DNA of 64,000 nucleotides. It comes from an uncultured Clostridia bacterium. GTDB taxonomy: Bacteria; Bacillota; Clostridia; Christensenellales; Pumilibacteraceae. The DNA is taken from contig CALVTM010000003.1 in the NCBI GenBank assembly GCA_944362615.1, forward strand, positions 1 through 64,000, in the 5' to 3' direction. Both the position numbers and the translations under genes were made by a program. Positions 51,687-59,749 of this stretch are shown piece by piece (the stretch's first letter is position 1; every line of letters begins with the position of its first letter). Under the pieces are notes generated by a model. The model did no database searches, was not told the origin of the DNA, and saw only the letters and a list, made by a program, of their open reading frames with translations.

Positions 51687-51851
51687 ATGAAAAACAAACG
51701 CATCTTCAGAGTTGTCGCAAGTGCGCTGACCGCACTGTGTATTGCCCTGCCCGCCGTGAGTCTTACGGCGTGCGGTACCGCGTCATGCGGGGGAAGCTCG
51801 GGATACAGCACCAGCCAGACTGTAAAAGCTGATCCCGGAAACACACACTAA
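51687..51851 (+). CDS. Small lipoprotein
   Basis: 54 residues: Met-Lys-rich start, hydrophobic signal segment (about 8-26), lipobox LTAC (C29 the lipidated residue), then a short Gly/Ser/Thr-rich tail (CGTASCGGSSGYSTS). GAGAGG lies 5 bases before the ATG and a strong terminator follows the stop by 3 bases, which together support a real gene. Function unknown. Closes the run of small genes from 50326. Confidence 0.7.
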   Translation: MKNKRIFRVVASALTALCIALPAVSLTACGTASCGGSSGYSTSQTVKADPGNTH

Positions 51852-51854
51852 AGT

Positions 51855-51892
51855 AAAAGCAGTGAGACTTCATATGATCTCACTGCTTTTTT
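51855..51892 (+). terminator. Terminator after the small lipoprotein gene
   Basis: 13-bp perfect stem (51855-51867 with 51878-51890) and six T. Confidence 0.88.
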
Positions 51893-51975
51893 ATTTACGT
51901 TTATACTACGATGTACCCGCATAACGCGGTTTAAAGCCGTCAATGCCGCTTATCCGCCGCATTCGGCAAATGCGC

Positions 51976-52842
51976 TTACAGGTCGCTGCGGAACATTTCA
52001 CGCTGCTTATAACGAAGATATCCGTCAAGATTATCCGATTCGCTGACCTTGATGCTCTCAGCTCCCAGACTGCCGAGAAGCTCGTCCGCAAGGATCGCGC
52101 CGGCGGTGATCAGTCCGCAGCGCATATCCGGAAGTACGGGAAAGCGCTCTTTTATCGCACGTTCATCACCCAGCGCGCAAAGCTCGCCGATAAGCTTTTC
52201 AATGTCCTTTTTCTCCAGCATGCTGCCGTTTACGACTTCAGGCAAATACTCGGTAAGTCCGAGCTTCATCGCCGCAAGAGACGTAAGCGTACCGCCTACT
52301 CCTATCAGTTCGGGGCGCAGTTTCACATCGCCGTATTTGGCAATGCCGCGCGCGGCATTTGCGCGCACAAGATCGGGATTACCGCCCGACTGTTCGGTGA
52401 GCCGCACGACTCCGAGCGGAAGCGACTTCAAATAGAGCATTTTTTCGCCGTCACCGCTCACTATCTCTACCGATGCGCCGCCTATATCCACGACTGTCGC
52501 ATCTCCCGTCATGCTCGCGCCGAGAAGCGCTATCTCCGCTTCTTCATTGCCGCTTATCACCTCAAGCGGTATTCCGCATTCTTTTTCCACACGCCGGATG
52601 AAATCAGCTCTGTTGGACGCCGCGCGTACCGCCTCTGTCGCAAACAGGTATATCCGTTCCGACGATCTGCGCGCCTCGTCTACAAAGCTCTTTATCACGC
52701 TTATTGTGCGTTCCATCGCCTCTTCGCATAATCTTCCGGTCGCGCTAAGCCCTTCGCCGAGTTTGGTCATAACCGTTTTCTTATGACCTTTAAGAAGCAG
52801 CCGGACGCTGCCGCTGCCGACGTCAATTACAGCTTCTGTCAC
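51976..52842 (-). CDS. Ppx/GppA-family phosphatase
   Basis: 288 residues, ASKHA fold, short form without the C-terminal HD domain: IDVGSGSVRLLLKG (phosphate-1 loop), FATEAVRAASNR, ISGNEEAEIALLG (catalytic Glu), VVDIGGASVEIVSGDG (phosphate-2) and GVGGTLTSLAAMKL. Acts on polyphosphate or (p)ppGpp; sequence does not decide. The GTG start has AGGAGGGC before it. It follows divIC by 11 bases, in one operon. Confidence 0.9.
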   Translation of the reverse strand: MTEAVIDVGSGSVRLLLKGHKKTVMTKLGEGLSATGRLCEEAMERTISVIKSFVDEARRSSERIYLFATEAVRAASNRADFIRRVEKECGIPLEVISGNEEAEIALLGASMTGDATVVDIGGASVEIVSGDGEKMLYLKSLPLGVVRLTEQSGGNPDLVRANAARGIAKYGDVKLRPELIGVGGTLTSLAAMKLGLTEYLPEVVNGSMLEKKDIEKLIGELCALGDERAIKERFPVLPDMRCGLITAGAILADELLGSLGAESIKVSESDNLDGYLRYKQREMFRSDL

Positions 52843-52853
52843 TCACGCCCTCC

Positions 52854-53216
52854 TCAGGCGGCGTTACCCGTGAAAACTTCCTCATCGTCATATACATAAC
52901 CGAGATATTCTCTCGCATAACGTTCGAAAAATTCCAGACGGGTCTCGTCGCTCGTCATATATTCCAGTCTCTCTTCACCCTCTTCGATCGCTGTCGTCAG
53001 TTCTTCGCTCTGTCTTTCCAATTCCGCGCGTCTTGCGCTCAGAGTTCCTATCGAGACTATATTCCACACAAGTGCTACAACGGCTATGATCAACAAAAAT
53101 ACGCACGTCACAGTAACCAGTATGGCTATCTTACGCTGCTTCTCCGTCATTTCGGGCTTTTCTGAAACTGCCGCCCGCTCGACGGTATTCTGTTTTTCTT
53201 CGGAAATCCTTCTCAT
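52854..53216 (-). CDS. divIC: Septum formation initiator DivIC/FtsB-like
   Basis: 120 residues: cytoplasmic N-terminus, one membrane helix (about 29-52), extracytoplasmic coiled coil (ARRAELERQSEELTTAIEEGEERLEY), and the family ending FFERYAREYLGYVYDDEEVF. Part of the DivIB-DivIC-FtsL division complex. The ATG at 53216 has AAGGAGAA; the frame is open further upstream. In Bacillus it follows yabQ on the same strand; here it is divergent from yabP-yabQ. Confidence 0.88.
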   Translation of the reverse strand: MRRISEEKQNTVERAAVSEKPEMTEKQRKIAILVTVTCVFLLIIAVVALVWNIVSIGTLSARRAELERQSEELTTAIEEGEERLEYMTSDETRLEFFERYAREYLGYVYDDEEVFTGNAA

Positions 53217-53264
53217 GAATTCTCCTTCCTTGCTCGCACACTTATGCGCCTTAATATTCATAAT

Positions 53265-53293
53265 ATTATATACTATAAGCCGAATGTTGTCAA
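53265..53293 (-). promoter_or_regulatory. divIC promoter
   Basis: Minus strand: TTGACA (53293-53288), 17-base spacer, TATAAT (53270-53265). Confidence 0.72.
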
Positions 53294-53353
53294 GTCCTTT
53301 GTTTTAACGCGGTTTTTGTCATAAATTTATACCTCTGTGAATAGTCTTAAAAT

Positions 53354-53614
53354 GTGGAAAACATCAAACGCACTCACAGTATTACCGTTCAGTCGCGCTC
53401 GCGCACACTGGTAACAGGAGTGGATAAAGTCATAGATTCCTCTCCGAAATTAGTCGATATGGTCACAAGCGACGGCTCTTTATCCGTCCGCGGAGACGGT
53501 CTGCACATTCTCGCTTTCTCATCCGAAAGCGGTGAGCTCACACTTGAAGGCCGTATTGACAGAATGGAGTACTGCTCCGGCAAAAAGCCGCTTATCGGGA
53601 GGATATTCAAATGA
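53354..53614 (+). CDS. yabP: Sporulation protein YabP
   Basis: 86 residues of the YabP/YqfC family: THSITVQSRSRTLVTGVDKVIDS, LSVRGDGLHILAFSSESGELTLEGRIDRMEY. Needed in Bacillus for spore formation, at the cortex/coat stage. The GTG start lacks a ribosome site; a possible TTGTCA-N18-AATAGT promoter ends 8 bases before it, hinting at another leaderless start, with low confidence. Overlaps yabQ by 4 bases. Confidence 0.85.
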   Translation: MENIKRTHSITVQSRSRTLVTGVDKVIDSSPKLVDMVTSDGSLSVRGDGLHILAFSSESGELTLEGRIDRMEYCSGKKPLIGRIFK

Positions 53615-53892
53615 CTGTCGCTATCCAGATCATATTGTTTCTTGCGCTTGCCATGGAGGGCGCACTCACAAGACTTGCCTACCTCGGGCTCAGCAAGCTC
53701 AAACAGCATATAAACCGCAAACCGTTCTGCATACTTGCGGATATTCTGCTCGCCGTGCTCGGCGCCGGTATCATGTTCCTGACCTGTTTTCTGCTCGCAG
53801 GCTCAGTGCGCGTATTCTATGCCGTATTTTTTCTCGGCGGCGGTATCATCATGCATTTTCTGCTTCCCCGCCCGAAACCGGACGCACAGTAG
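53611..53892 (+). CDS. yabQ: Spore cortex protein YabQ
   Basis: 93 residues with three hydrophobic segments (about 2-20, 40-62, 65-84) and a short polar end. Matches the N-terminal part of YabQ (IQIILFLALAMEGALTRLAYLGL); the Bacillus protein is about twice as long. Known role in spore cortex formation. Coupled to yabP. With yabP it marks a spore-forming lineage. Confidence 0.78.
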   Translation: MTVAIQIILFLALAMEGALTRLAYLGLSKLKQHINRKPFCILADILLAVLGAGIMFLTCFLLAGSVRVFYAVFFLGGGIIMHFLLPRPKPDAQ

Positions 53893-53966
53893 CTTTTTTG
53901 AACGTCCGGAAACTGTCAGGACTTGACCCGGCTTTACTAACTTTGCGCATCTCTGCCCGCTCAAAT

Positions 53967-54007
53967 CAAGCGGCTGAGACATAAGACGGATGCCAAGCGG
54001 CTGAGAC
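53967..54007. repeat. Short direct repeat
   Basis: CAAGCGGCTGAGAC occurs at 53967-53980 and again at 53994-54007, exact, 27 bases apart, in the non-coding stretch after yabQ. Confidence 0.6.
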
Positions 54008-54044
54008 GCAAAGAAAAGCTATGCGGCAAAGCAGTTAGATATAC

Positions 54045-54088
54045 AAAAAAAGTGAAACACCGTTATCAGGCGTTTCACTTTTATTTTT
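54045..54088. terminator. Bidirectional terminator
   Basis: Stem built on AAAAGTGAAAC and GTTTCACTTTT (with one mismatch near the loop), A7 and T-rich ends, between yabQ and the convergent galT operon. Confidence 0.85.
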
Positions 54089-54116
54089 GCCGTTAAGATC
54101 AATATTACCTGCCGGC

Positions 54117-54704
54117 TCAAAGCTCGCGTATTCGCTGAGCGATAAAAGCTTTTTCCGGACCTTTTATCTTTTCAGAGAATGAGAGCACCTGAGTCGCAAG
54201 TTTTTTGGGAAACGACGGTTTTGCGGGGTTCTTTCGCGACAGCTCTATGATCAGTCTGTCAACTACAGCAGCCATAAACGCACCGAAATTGCCGCCCGCA
54301 TTCCTGAATGCGCTTTTAAGCAGTTCATCGCTTTCCGGCTTGCCCGAAAGCATGAGCTGCGCCGCATACCCTATCGTTTCCGAACGGCTGAGCGCGGACG
54401 CGCTGCGGCGGTATAAAGCGTCGCGTATGACTGCGCTGTCCGTGAGCAGCTTCAGAAAACGCGAACCCGCTTTGCTTTCAAACACCTTTTCCACTCCGTC
54501 CGTAAGCATGGAAGCAAGCGCATCGCTCTTTGACATTTCTCCGTCTTTATCCGTAAGGTAATACTCCCATAAGAGCACGGCGGAAGCGTAATCAAAAGTG
54601 ATCAGATCGCTTATGACCTTATTAAACTTTACGCTGTCGTGCGGAAGATCCAGCACTGCTGCCGACGATATAAGATTTATGAATTTCTGTTCTTTTGCCG
54701 TCAT
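54117..54704 (-). CDS. Unknown helical protein downstream of galT
   Basis: 195 residues, predicted almost all helical, soluble, basic C-terminus (FPKKLATQVLSFSEKIKGPEK); no motif recognised. The ATG at 54704 has GAGGAGAGTGG before it; the frame is open from 54731. It follows galT by 23 bases and ends the operon. Confidence 0.7.
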   Translation of the reverse strand: MTAKEQKFINLISSAAVLDLPHDSVKFNKVISDLITFDYASAVLLWEYYLTDKDGEMSKSDALASMLTDGVEKVFESKAGSRFLKLLTDSAVIRDALYRRSASALSRSETIGYAAQLMLSGKPESDELLKSAFRNAGGNFGAFMAAVVDRLIIELSRKNPAKPSFPKKLATQVLSFSEKIKGPEKAFIAQRIREL

Positions 54705-54727
54705 ATCACCACTCTCCTCTCGCAAAG

Positions 54728-56671
54728 TCAATCTTTTGAGAAGCTGCCGAGTCCGACAAGGAATTCCGCCGTCTCTTCGGGCGTCTTGAATACGGCTATA
54801 TTACCGAGTATGCGCTCGCATACGGAGCCGAATTCCTCTTTGATGTATATGCTTGCATCCACTTTGCTCATCTCGGTGCCGTTTTCCCTGATTATCTCGT
54901 TGTAAAGCAGCAAATAATCCTTCATGTCATCAGGCAGAGGCTTCTTATCCACCAGGCACTCGCAAAGTCTCGTCATCTGTTCGTCCACCCTGCCCGGAAG
55001 TACAAACAGCCCCTGCGCTTCGAGCAGTCCGTTCGGCTCTTTCTTGAGCGCATAGAATTCGGGGTGAGTGTGGAACACGCCATCCGGATACTTCTTGCTG
55101 CATATGTTTGAACGCAGCGTGATGTCAAGGCAGTATCTGCCGTTGCTTATCTTACGCATCGTCATGCTTACGGCGTTATGTCTGCCGTCGCCGTCCTCCG
55201 CAACTATTCCGCGGGATACGTCCGTGAACTTCTCCCAGCCGCGGCGGATGTCCGACGCTATTTCACGCATTACCTGACGCGACTGCGACGTCACGCGGAT
55301 CACCGAATCATACCAGTCGAGTATCTCAACGTCGGCAAGAGGATATTTGGGATAAGTAAGGCGCATCTTCGCTTTCGCTTTTGCGATCGGAAGCATCTCC
55401 TCTCCTCCCTGGAAATGCTCGTGCGACAGCACGCTGCCGCCCGCCCCCGGAAGCGCGGCGTTGCAACCGATGAACATATGCGGGAACATATCCACGAAGT
55501 CCATAAGCTCTGTCTCGGTGTCATCCGTTACGCGCATAGGCTCGTGAGCACGCGTGACCGCTATACCGTGCTTGCCGAGATACCCGTAAGGCGAGTACTG
55601 CCAGAACCAGTCTCTTCCGCCGAGCGTGAGCTGTACCGTGCGGAGCGCACACTTGCCCGTCTTTGCCCAGCCTTCGTTCTCAGCGCATATCGAACACTCG
55701 GGGTAGCCTCCTTCCGGCGTATTGCCTTCAGCCGCCTCCGTTGCACTCGCGTATTCGGGGCGCGCCTTGTTGATCGTTATCTCCAGTCCCAGACGCGTAT
55801 AACCCGACTTGAAACGGATATTGCGCTCAAGCGCCGTCTTTTTCACGTACTGGTTCTTTACCGAATAATCGTAAAGGAAGTCGGTAGCCTTTTTGCCGCC
55901 GAGGGAGTGGAACATATCATTGATCTCGCTCGGAAGCAGGGAGAGCGCGCCCATTACCTTATCGGCGACCATTCCCGCTTCGGATGCGTTGATCAGTCCC
56001 AGTCCGCTCGCAGTGTCCGTAAGCGCGTTTATAAGCACATCCGGACGATCGATGCTCTCTACTTTTTCATAGTCTATTTCCTGCGGGGCGTAGCTGTCCA
56101 GTCCGATGATATTGCATATCTCACGGCGGGCATAATCATAGTCATACTCGTCGAGAAGCAGATAGCTTTCCGCATAGTATATGAGCTCGTCTATCGCAAG
56201 ATATACGCCTATGAGCTCGTCTTTGCCTTCTCCGGTGGCTTTGACCGAGATGCCGTCCTCCGTCACCTCTTCTATGAATGCGGGATTGGACGACTTGCCG
56301 AAACCGCTCATCTTTACATAATCCGCAAGGAACGCCTTTGCCTTTTCCGAACCCGCGCCGCCTGATGAAACGTACATATCGTTCACTGCGGACGGCTTAA
56401 GCGACGCTATCTCCAGCAGACGCTTACCCGTCTTTGCTGCCGCTTCGGCAGGTATTAGCCCTTTGGCTACGGCGGCATCCGTGACCGCATTCACCAACGT
56501 CCACGGCTCGTCATATTCGGATATGTCCGCGTCCGATCCGGAGCCGTTGCATCCGCCGGCATTCAGTATGCCGAGAGCCGTATTGCGTACATATATTTCG
56601 TCCAGTTCATCAAGCAGCAGTTTTTCTTTCGCGTAAGACAGAAAACCGTTCAGGGATTTGCAAAGATCCAT
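54728..56671 (-). CDS. galT: Galactose-1-phosphate uridylyltransferase, type 2, with duplicated N-terminal domain
   Basis: Leloir-pathway enzyme exchanging UMP between UDP-glucose and galactose 1-phosphate. The C-terminal two-thirds carry the type 2 features: RFKSGYTRLGLEITINKARPE-like segment, NAALPGAGGSVLSHEHFQGG (catalytic His region) and FHTHPEFYALKKE. The family is usually about 500 residues; this one is 647. The helical N-terminal domain occurs twice, about residues 10-122 and 161-274: compare PWTLVNAVTDAAVAKGLI with PDVLINALTDTASGLGLI, and KPSAVNDMYVSSGG with LPSEINDMFHSLGG. AAGGAG precedes the ATG. galK and galE are not adjacent. Confidence 0.9.
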   Translation of the reverse strand: MDLCKSLNGFLSYAKEKLLLDELDEIYVRNTALGILNAGGCNGSGSDADISEYDEPWTLVNAVTDAAVAKGLIPAEAAAKTGKRLLEIASLKPSAVNDMYVSSGGAGSEKAKAFLADYVKMSGFGKSSNPAFIEEVTEDGISVKATGEGKDELIGVYLAIDELIYYAESYLLLDEYDYDYARREICNIIGLDSYAPQEIDYEKVESIDRPDVLINALTDTASGLGLINASEAGMVADKVMGALSLLPSEINDMFHSLGGKKATDFLYDYSVKNQYVKKTALERNIRFKSGYTRLGLEITINKARPEYASATEAAEGNTPEGGYPECSICAENEGWAKTGKCALRTVQLTLGGRDWFWQYSPYGYLGKHGIAVTRAHEPMRVTDDTETELMDFVDMFPHMFIGCNAALPGAGGSVLSHEHFQGGEEMLPIAKAKAKMRLTYPKYPLADVEILDWYDSVIRVTSQSRQVMREIASDIRRGWEKFTDVSRGIVAEDGDGRHNAVSMTMRKISNGRYCLDITLRSNICSKKYPDGVFHTHPEFYALKKEPNGLLEAQGLFVLPGRVDEQMTRLCECLVDKKPLPDDMKDYLLLYNEIIRENGTEMSKVDASIYIKEEFGSVCERILGNIAVFKTPEETAEFLVGLGSFSKD

Positions 56672-56727
56672 TATATAACTCCTTTCCCGCGCGAATATAA
56701 CGCTGCGGGCGCGCGCATAATATCGTC

Positions 56728-56835
56728 ATGAAGCATAAGCGCAAAAAACACATCTCCGCCCCCGTCATGCCCGAAGATCCCACTCGCGGAATCAACTATT
56801 CAGGCAGAACGGATGACGACAGAAAATTTGATTGA
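56728..56835 (+). CDS. Possible 35-residue basic protein
   Basis: A short frame encoding a Lys/His/Arg-rich start (MKHKRKKHISAPVMPEDP) and a polar end (GRTDDDRKFD). It is divergent from galT; CATAAT lies 6 bases before the ATG and there is no ribosome site. A GC-rich hairpin follows (about 56845-56890). Base composition resembles coding DNA, but size makes this uncertain. Confidence 0.3.
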   Translation: MKHKRKKHISAPVMPEDPTRGINYSGRTDDDRKFD

Positions 56836-56839
56836 AAGT

Positions 56840-57199
56840 ATAAAAAACCCGCCGCCTACTATGCACCCTGGAACCGGGCGCAGGCGGTTTGCCGGAATGC
56901 GCCGCACACATCCTGTTTTTTCAATAAATATCGCGGCTTCTACCTAAACATAATAACACTCCTGTATACTTTTGTCAAGCGGCAAAAGCTTTTTCCGGCT
57001 CTTCGGATGCCATGTCGTCTGCCGTTTTATCCGGGCAGTGTGAGTCGTTCCGGCAATATACGCGCACACGGGCGGACGGGAGCAGCCGGGACAGTACATG
57101 AACCTGCCCTGCTCCTGCTTGCTCAGACAAAGTAAAACGCACAAGACCGCACGGACTAAAGTCTGTTTACGGCTATCTAAAACAGCTTCAGCCGCCGGT
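56840..57199. other. Non-coding stretch
   Basis: Holds a GC-rich hairpin (about 56845-56890) but otherwise nothing I can support. A 92-residue open frame on the minus strand (56944-57222) has no ribosome site and an unlikely composition. Confidence 0.5.
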
Positions 57200-57245
57200 A
57201 AACTAAAAGTGAAACTCCTCATGGAATTTCACTTTAGTTTTTTTG
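57200..57245. terminator. Terminator hairpin
   Basis: AAACTAAAAGTGAAA (57200-57214) pairs, with one extra A, with TTTCACTTTAGTTT (57227-57240), followed by more T on the plus strand. It lies 40 bases beyond the end of the DUF3592-like gene and has no upstream gene on the plus strand other than the small frame at 56728. Confidence 0.7.
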
Positions 57246-57285
57246 CGTTTGGTTTTACCGGTAAATGCGGAAGAAGGGCGAACGC

Positions 57286-57831
57286 TCATGGCATATAATA
57301 CTCTATATTGCTTTCGGGGTCATAATGTACCTCTACGAGATCGCCTTTTTTAAGCGGACGGACTTCCTTCCAGCCGGATGTGAACCTGCGTTTTATACCA
57401 TATGAAACGTCATCGTAAACGGCGCACACCTGCATGCGTTCCGCCCTGCCTTCCGGCGTGCGCACACGGCGGAGCTTTATACCCGTTACTGTCGCATACG
57501 CCGTTAATCCTTTCTCCTTTACGGACGCCATGATCTCGCTTTCAGACGGCGCTTTGGCTCTGCCGATCAGTCCGAGCACAAGCATCGCTACGCCGCAAAG
57601 CATGAGGAATGCTCCGATAAAGATCATAAGTCCGAATACAAACGACAAGCCCTGTACGCTTTCGGGCAGAGCGACAGTACCGTACAGCACAAGCCCGGCG
57701 GGCAACAGAACCGCTCCTGCCGGGAGCGTAATGACCGCGCGGCGGACAGCCGACTGCCAGCTCACATCCGACGGAGGTAACGGTCTGCCGTTTCTGTCGC
57801 AACTAATCCTGCATGAATTCCTGCCTGACAT
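57286..57831 (-). CDS. DUF3592-like membrane protein
   Basis: 181 residues: polar N-terminus, two membrane helices (about 32-53 and 63-88), then a C-terminal beta domain with TAYATVTGIKLRRV and VEVHYDPESNIEYYMP, the pattern of DUF3592 proteins (unknown function). It lies after amt, but a terminator (57852-57905) stands between, so it is probably transcribed mainly by read-through or from an unseen promoter. Confidence 0.75.
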   Translation of the reverse strand: MSGRNSCRISCDRNGRPLPPSDVSWQSAVRRAVITLPAGAVLLPAGLVLYGTVALPESVQGLSFVFGLMIFIGAFLMLCGVAMLVLGLIGRAKAPSESEIMASVKEKGLTAYATVTGIKLRRVRTPEGRAERMQVCAVYDDVSYGIKRRFTSGWKEVRPLKKGDLVEVHYDPESNIEYYMP

Positions 57832-57851
57832 TTGCTTACGCCTCCTTGGGT

Positions 57852-57905
57852 AAAAAATATGACGGGCACATCCCGCTGGCTTTACGCGGACGGAATGTGA
57901 CCCGC
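57852..57905 (-). terminator. Terminator after amt
   Basis: Long imperfect hairpin (about 57862-57905, arms around GGGTCACATTCCG and its complement) followed on the minus strand by ATATTTTTTA. Confidence 0.65.
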
Positions 57906-57930
57906 CTTAAGAGGGAATAAAGGGGCTCGA

Positions 57931-59664
57931 TTATTTCGCTTCGTTGTCGAGAGCTGCAACGCCTCTCTCTCCCGTGCGGACACGCATGACGTCCTCCACG
58001 CTCGAAACGAATATCTTGCCGTCGCCCACATGACCGGTATTCAGCGCTTTCTGCGCCGCAGCAACAACCAGTCCGGGGTCGACTACCGATACTACTATAT
58101 CCACCTGTACTTTCGGCATCAGATTCACCGCGCTCTTTACGCCGCGGTACTGTGCCGTATGTCCTTTCTGTACGCCGCATCCCATAACGGGCATTACGGT
58201 CATACCCTGTACGCCTATCTCCGCCATAGTATCACGCAGAGTGGCAAGTCTGTCCTGATTGCAGATTACAGTTATCTTAGAGTACTTCTCACCCGCTATC
58301 CCGCCTACAGCGATCGGTTTTACGCCGGTAAGATCGGCGGGACCTGCGCTTTCACCGTATACGGGAGCCGCCGGCAGGAAGTCGGCATAAGCGGATGCAA
58401 GCCCGTGCTCGGATATATCCAGACCCGCTACCTCGTGAGCCGCAGAAGCACGCAGTCCGTTGCTGTCCTTGCAGAACCCGAACGCCTTCGGTATGTATTT
58501 GATACCCGCGAACGTCGCAACCATCCATACTGCCGTCCAGGCAAGGACGACTACCATGCCGAGCATCTGGATTCCGAAGAACTCTACGCCGCCGTAGAAC
58601 AGTCCGTCAGCAGCGCCCTCAACTCCGTCAAACGGAGTCGTCGTCGAGAACAGTGCCGTCGCTATCGTACCCCATAAGCCGTTTGCAAGGTGTACGCCTA
58701 TCGCGCCGACGGGATCGTCTATGTGCATTTTCTGATCGATAAGATTGCATGCGCCGACTACAAGGAATCCGGCTACAATGCCTATAACGGCAGCCGCCCA
58801 CGGCGTTACGGTGTCGCATGATGCGGTCACTGCGACAAGTCCCGCAAGTGAGGCGTTAAGGCACATCGATACATCCGGCTTTTTGTTGAGCACCCAGGTG
58901 AAGATCATAGTTACGCAGGTCGCAACGGCAGGAGCTATCGTCGTGTTGACGAGTATGAGCGCAAGCTGAGACGTGCTCGTCGCGGCAGCACCGTTGAATC
59001 CGTACCAGCCGAACCAGAGTATGAATACTCCGAGAGCGCCGAGGGTCAGGCTGTGACCGGGTATTGCATTCACCTTTGTCACTTTGCCGTTTGCATCGCG
59101 CGTGTACTTGCCTATGCGTGCGCCGAGGAACGCGGCACCTATGAGCGCGGACAGCCCGCCGACCATGTGGATGACCGTGGATCCGGCAAAATCATGGAAA
59201 CCGATATCCGCAAGCCAGCCGCCGCCCCATACCCATCCCGCTTCGATCGGGTATACGAACAGGCTGATTATTACCGTGTATATGCAGTAAGACAGAAATC
59301 TCGTTCTTTCCGCCATGGCGCCGGAAACTATCGTGGACGCCGTAGCGCAGAACATAAGGTTGAAGAAAAAGTTGGGTAACTCGGATTCATCCATCGTGAA
59401 CAGTGTGGACGGCTTGCCCATGAAATTTCCGAGCGCGTCCTGCCCTACGAGCAGCGAATAACCGAGAATTACGAAAAATACCGTACCGATGCAGAAGTCC
59501 ATCAGGTTCTTCATGATTATATTGCCCGCGTTCTTTGCGCGAGTGAAGCCCGCCTCTACCATGGCGAAACCGCACTGCATAAAGAACACCAGAGCCGCTC
59601 CGATCAAGAACCATATCCCGCCGCTGCCATCGATATTGAAGATCAATGAGTCCAGTGACAACAT
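57931..59664 (-). CDS. Ammonium transporter fused to a PII signal domain
   Basis: 577 residues. The first 400 or so are an Amt transporter with 11 helices and the pore twin-His (STVIHMVGGLSALIG and GAIGVHLANGLWG). After a linker, the last 110 residues are a complete PII protein: ITVICNQDRLATLRDTM, T-loop GHTAQYRGVKSAVNL (with the modifiable Tyr) and GDGKIFVSSVEDVMRVRTGERG. PII normally plugs Amt through its T-loop; here the regulator is tethered. AGGAGG precedes the ATG. It follows glutamine synthetase by 85 bases in the same direction, forming an ammonium uptake and assimilation unit. Confidence 0.95.
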   Translation of the reverse strand: MLSLDSLIFNIDGSGGIWFLIGAALVFFMQCGFAMVEAGFTRAKNAGNIIMKNLMDFCIGTVFFVILGYSLLVGQDALGNFMGKPSTLFTMDESELPNFFFNLMFCATASTIVSGAMAERTRFLSYCIYTVIISLFVYPIEAGWVWGGGWLADIGFHDFAGSTVIHMVGGLSALIGAAFLGARIGKYTRDANGKVTKVNAIPGHSLTLGALGVFILWFGWYGFNGAAATSTSQLALILVNTTIAPAVATCVTMIFTWVLNKKPDVSMCLNASLAGLVAVTASCDTVTPWAAAVIGIVAGFLVVGACNLIDQKMHIDDPVGAIGVHLANGLWGTIATALFSTTTPFDGVEGAADGLFYGGVEFFGIQMLGMVVVLAWTAVWMVATFAGIKYIPKAFGFCKDSNGLRASAAHEVAGLDISEHGLASAYADFLPAAPVYGESAGPADLTGVKPIAVGGIAGEKYSKITVICNQDRLATLRDTMAEIGVQGMTVMPVMGCGVQKGHTAQYRGVKSAVNLMPKVQVDIVVSVVDPGLVVAAAQKALNTGHVGDGKIFVSSVEDVMRVRTGERGVAALDNEAK

Positions 59665-59749
59665 TTTTTTATCCTCCTGAAAAAAGTTTTTCGGAAATAC
59701 ATCCCCTTTATTCCCTCTTAACTTTCATCCGAGGATATCGGATCATTTA

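Noticed and set aside
56944..57222. 92-residue minus-strand frame
   Set aside because: No ribosome site or promoter; its start lies in the terminator arm at 57200-57245.
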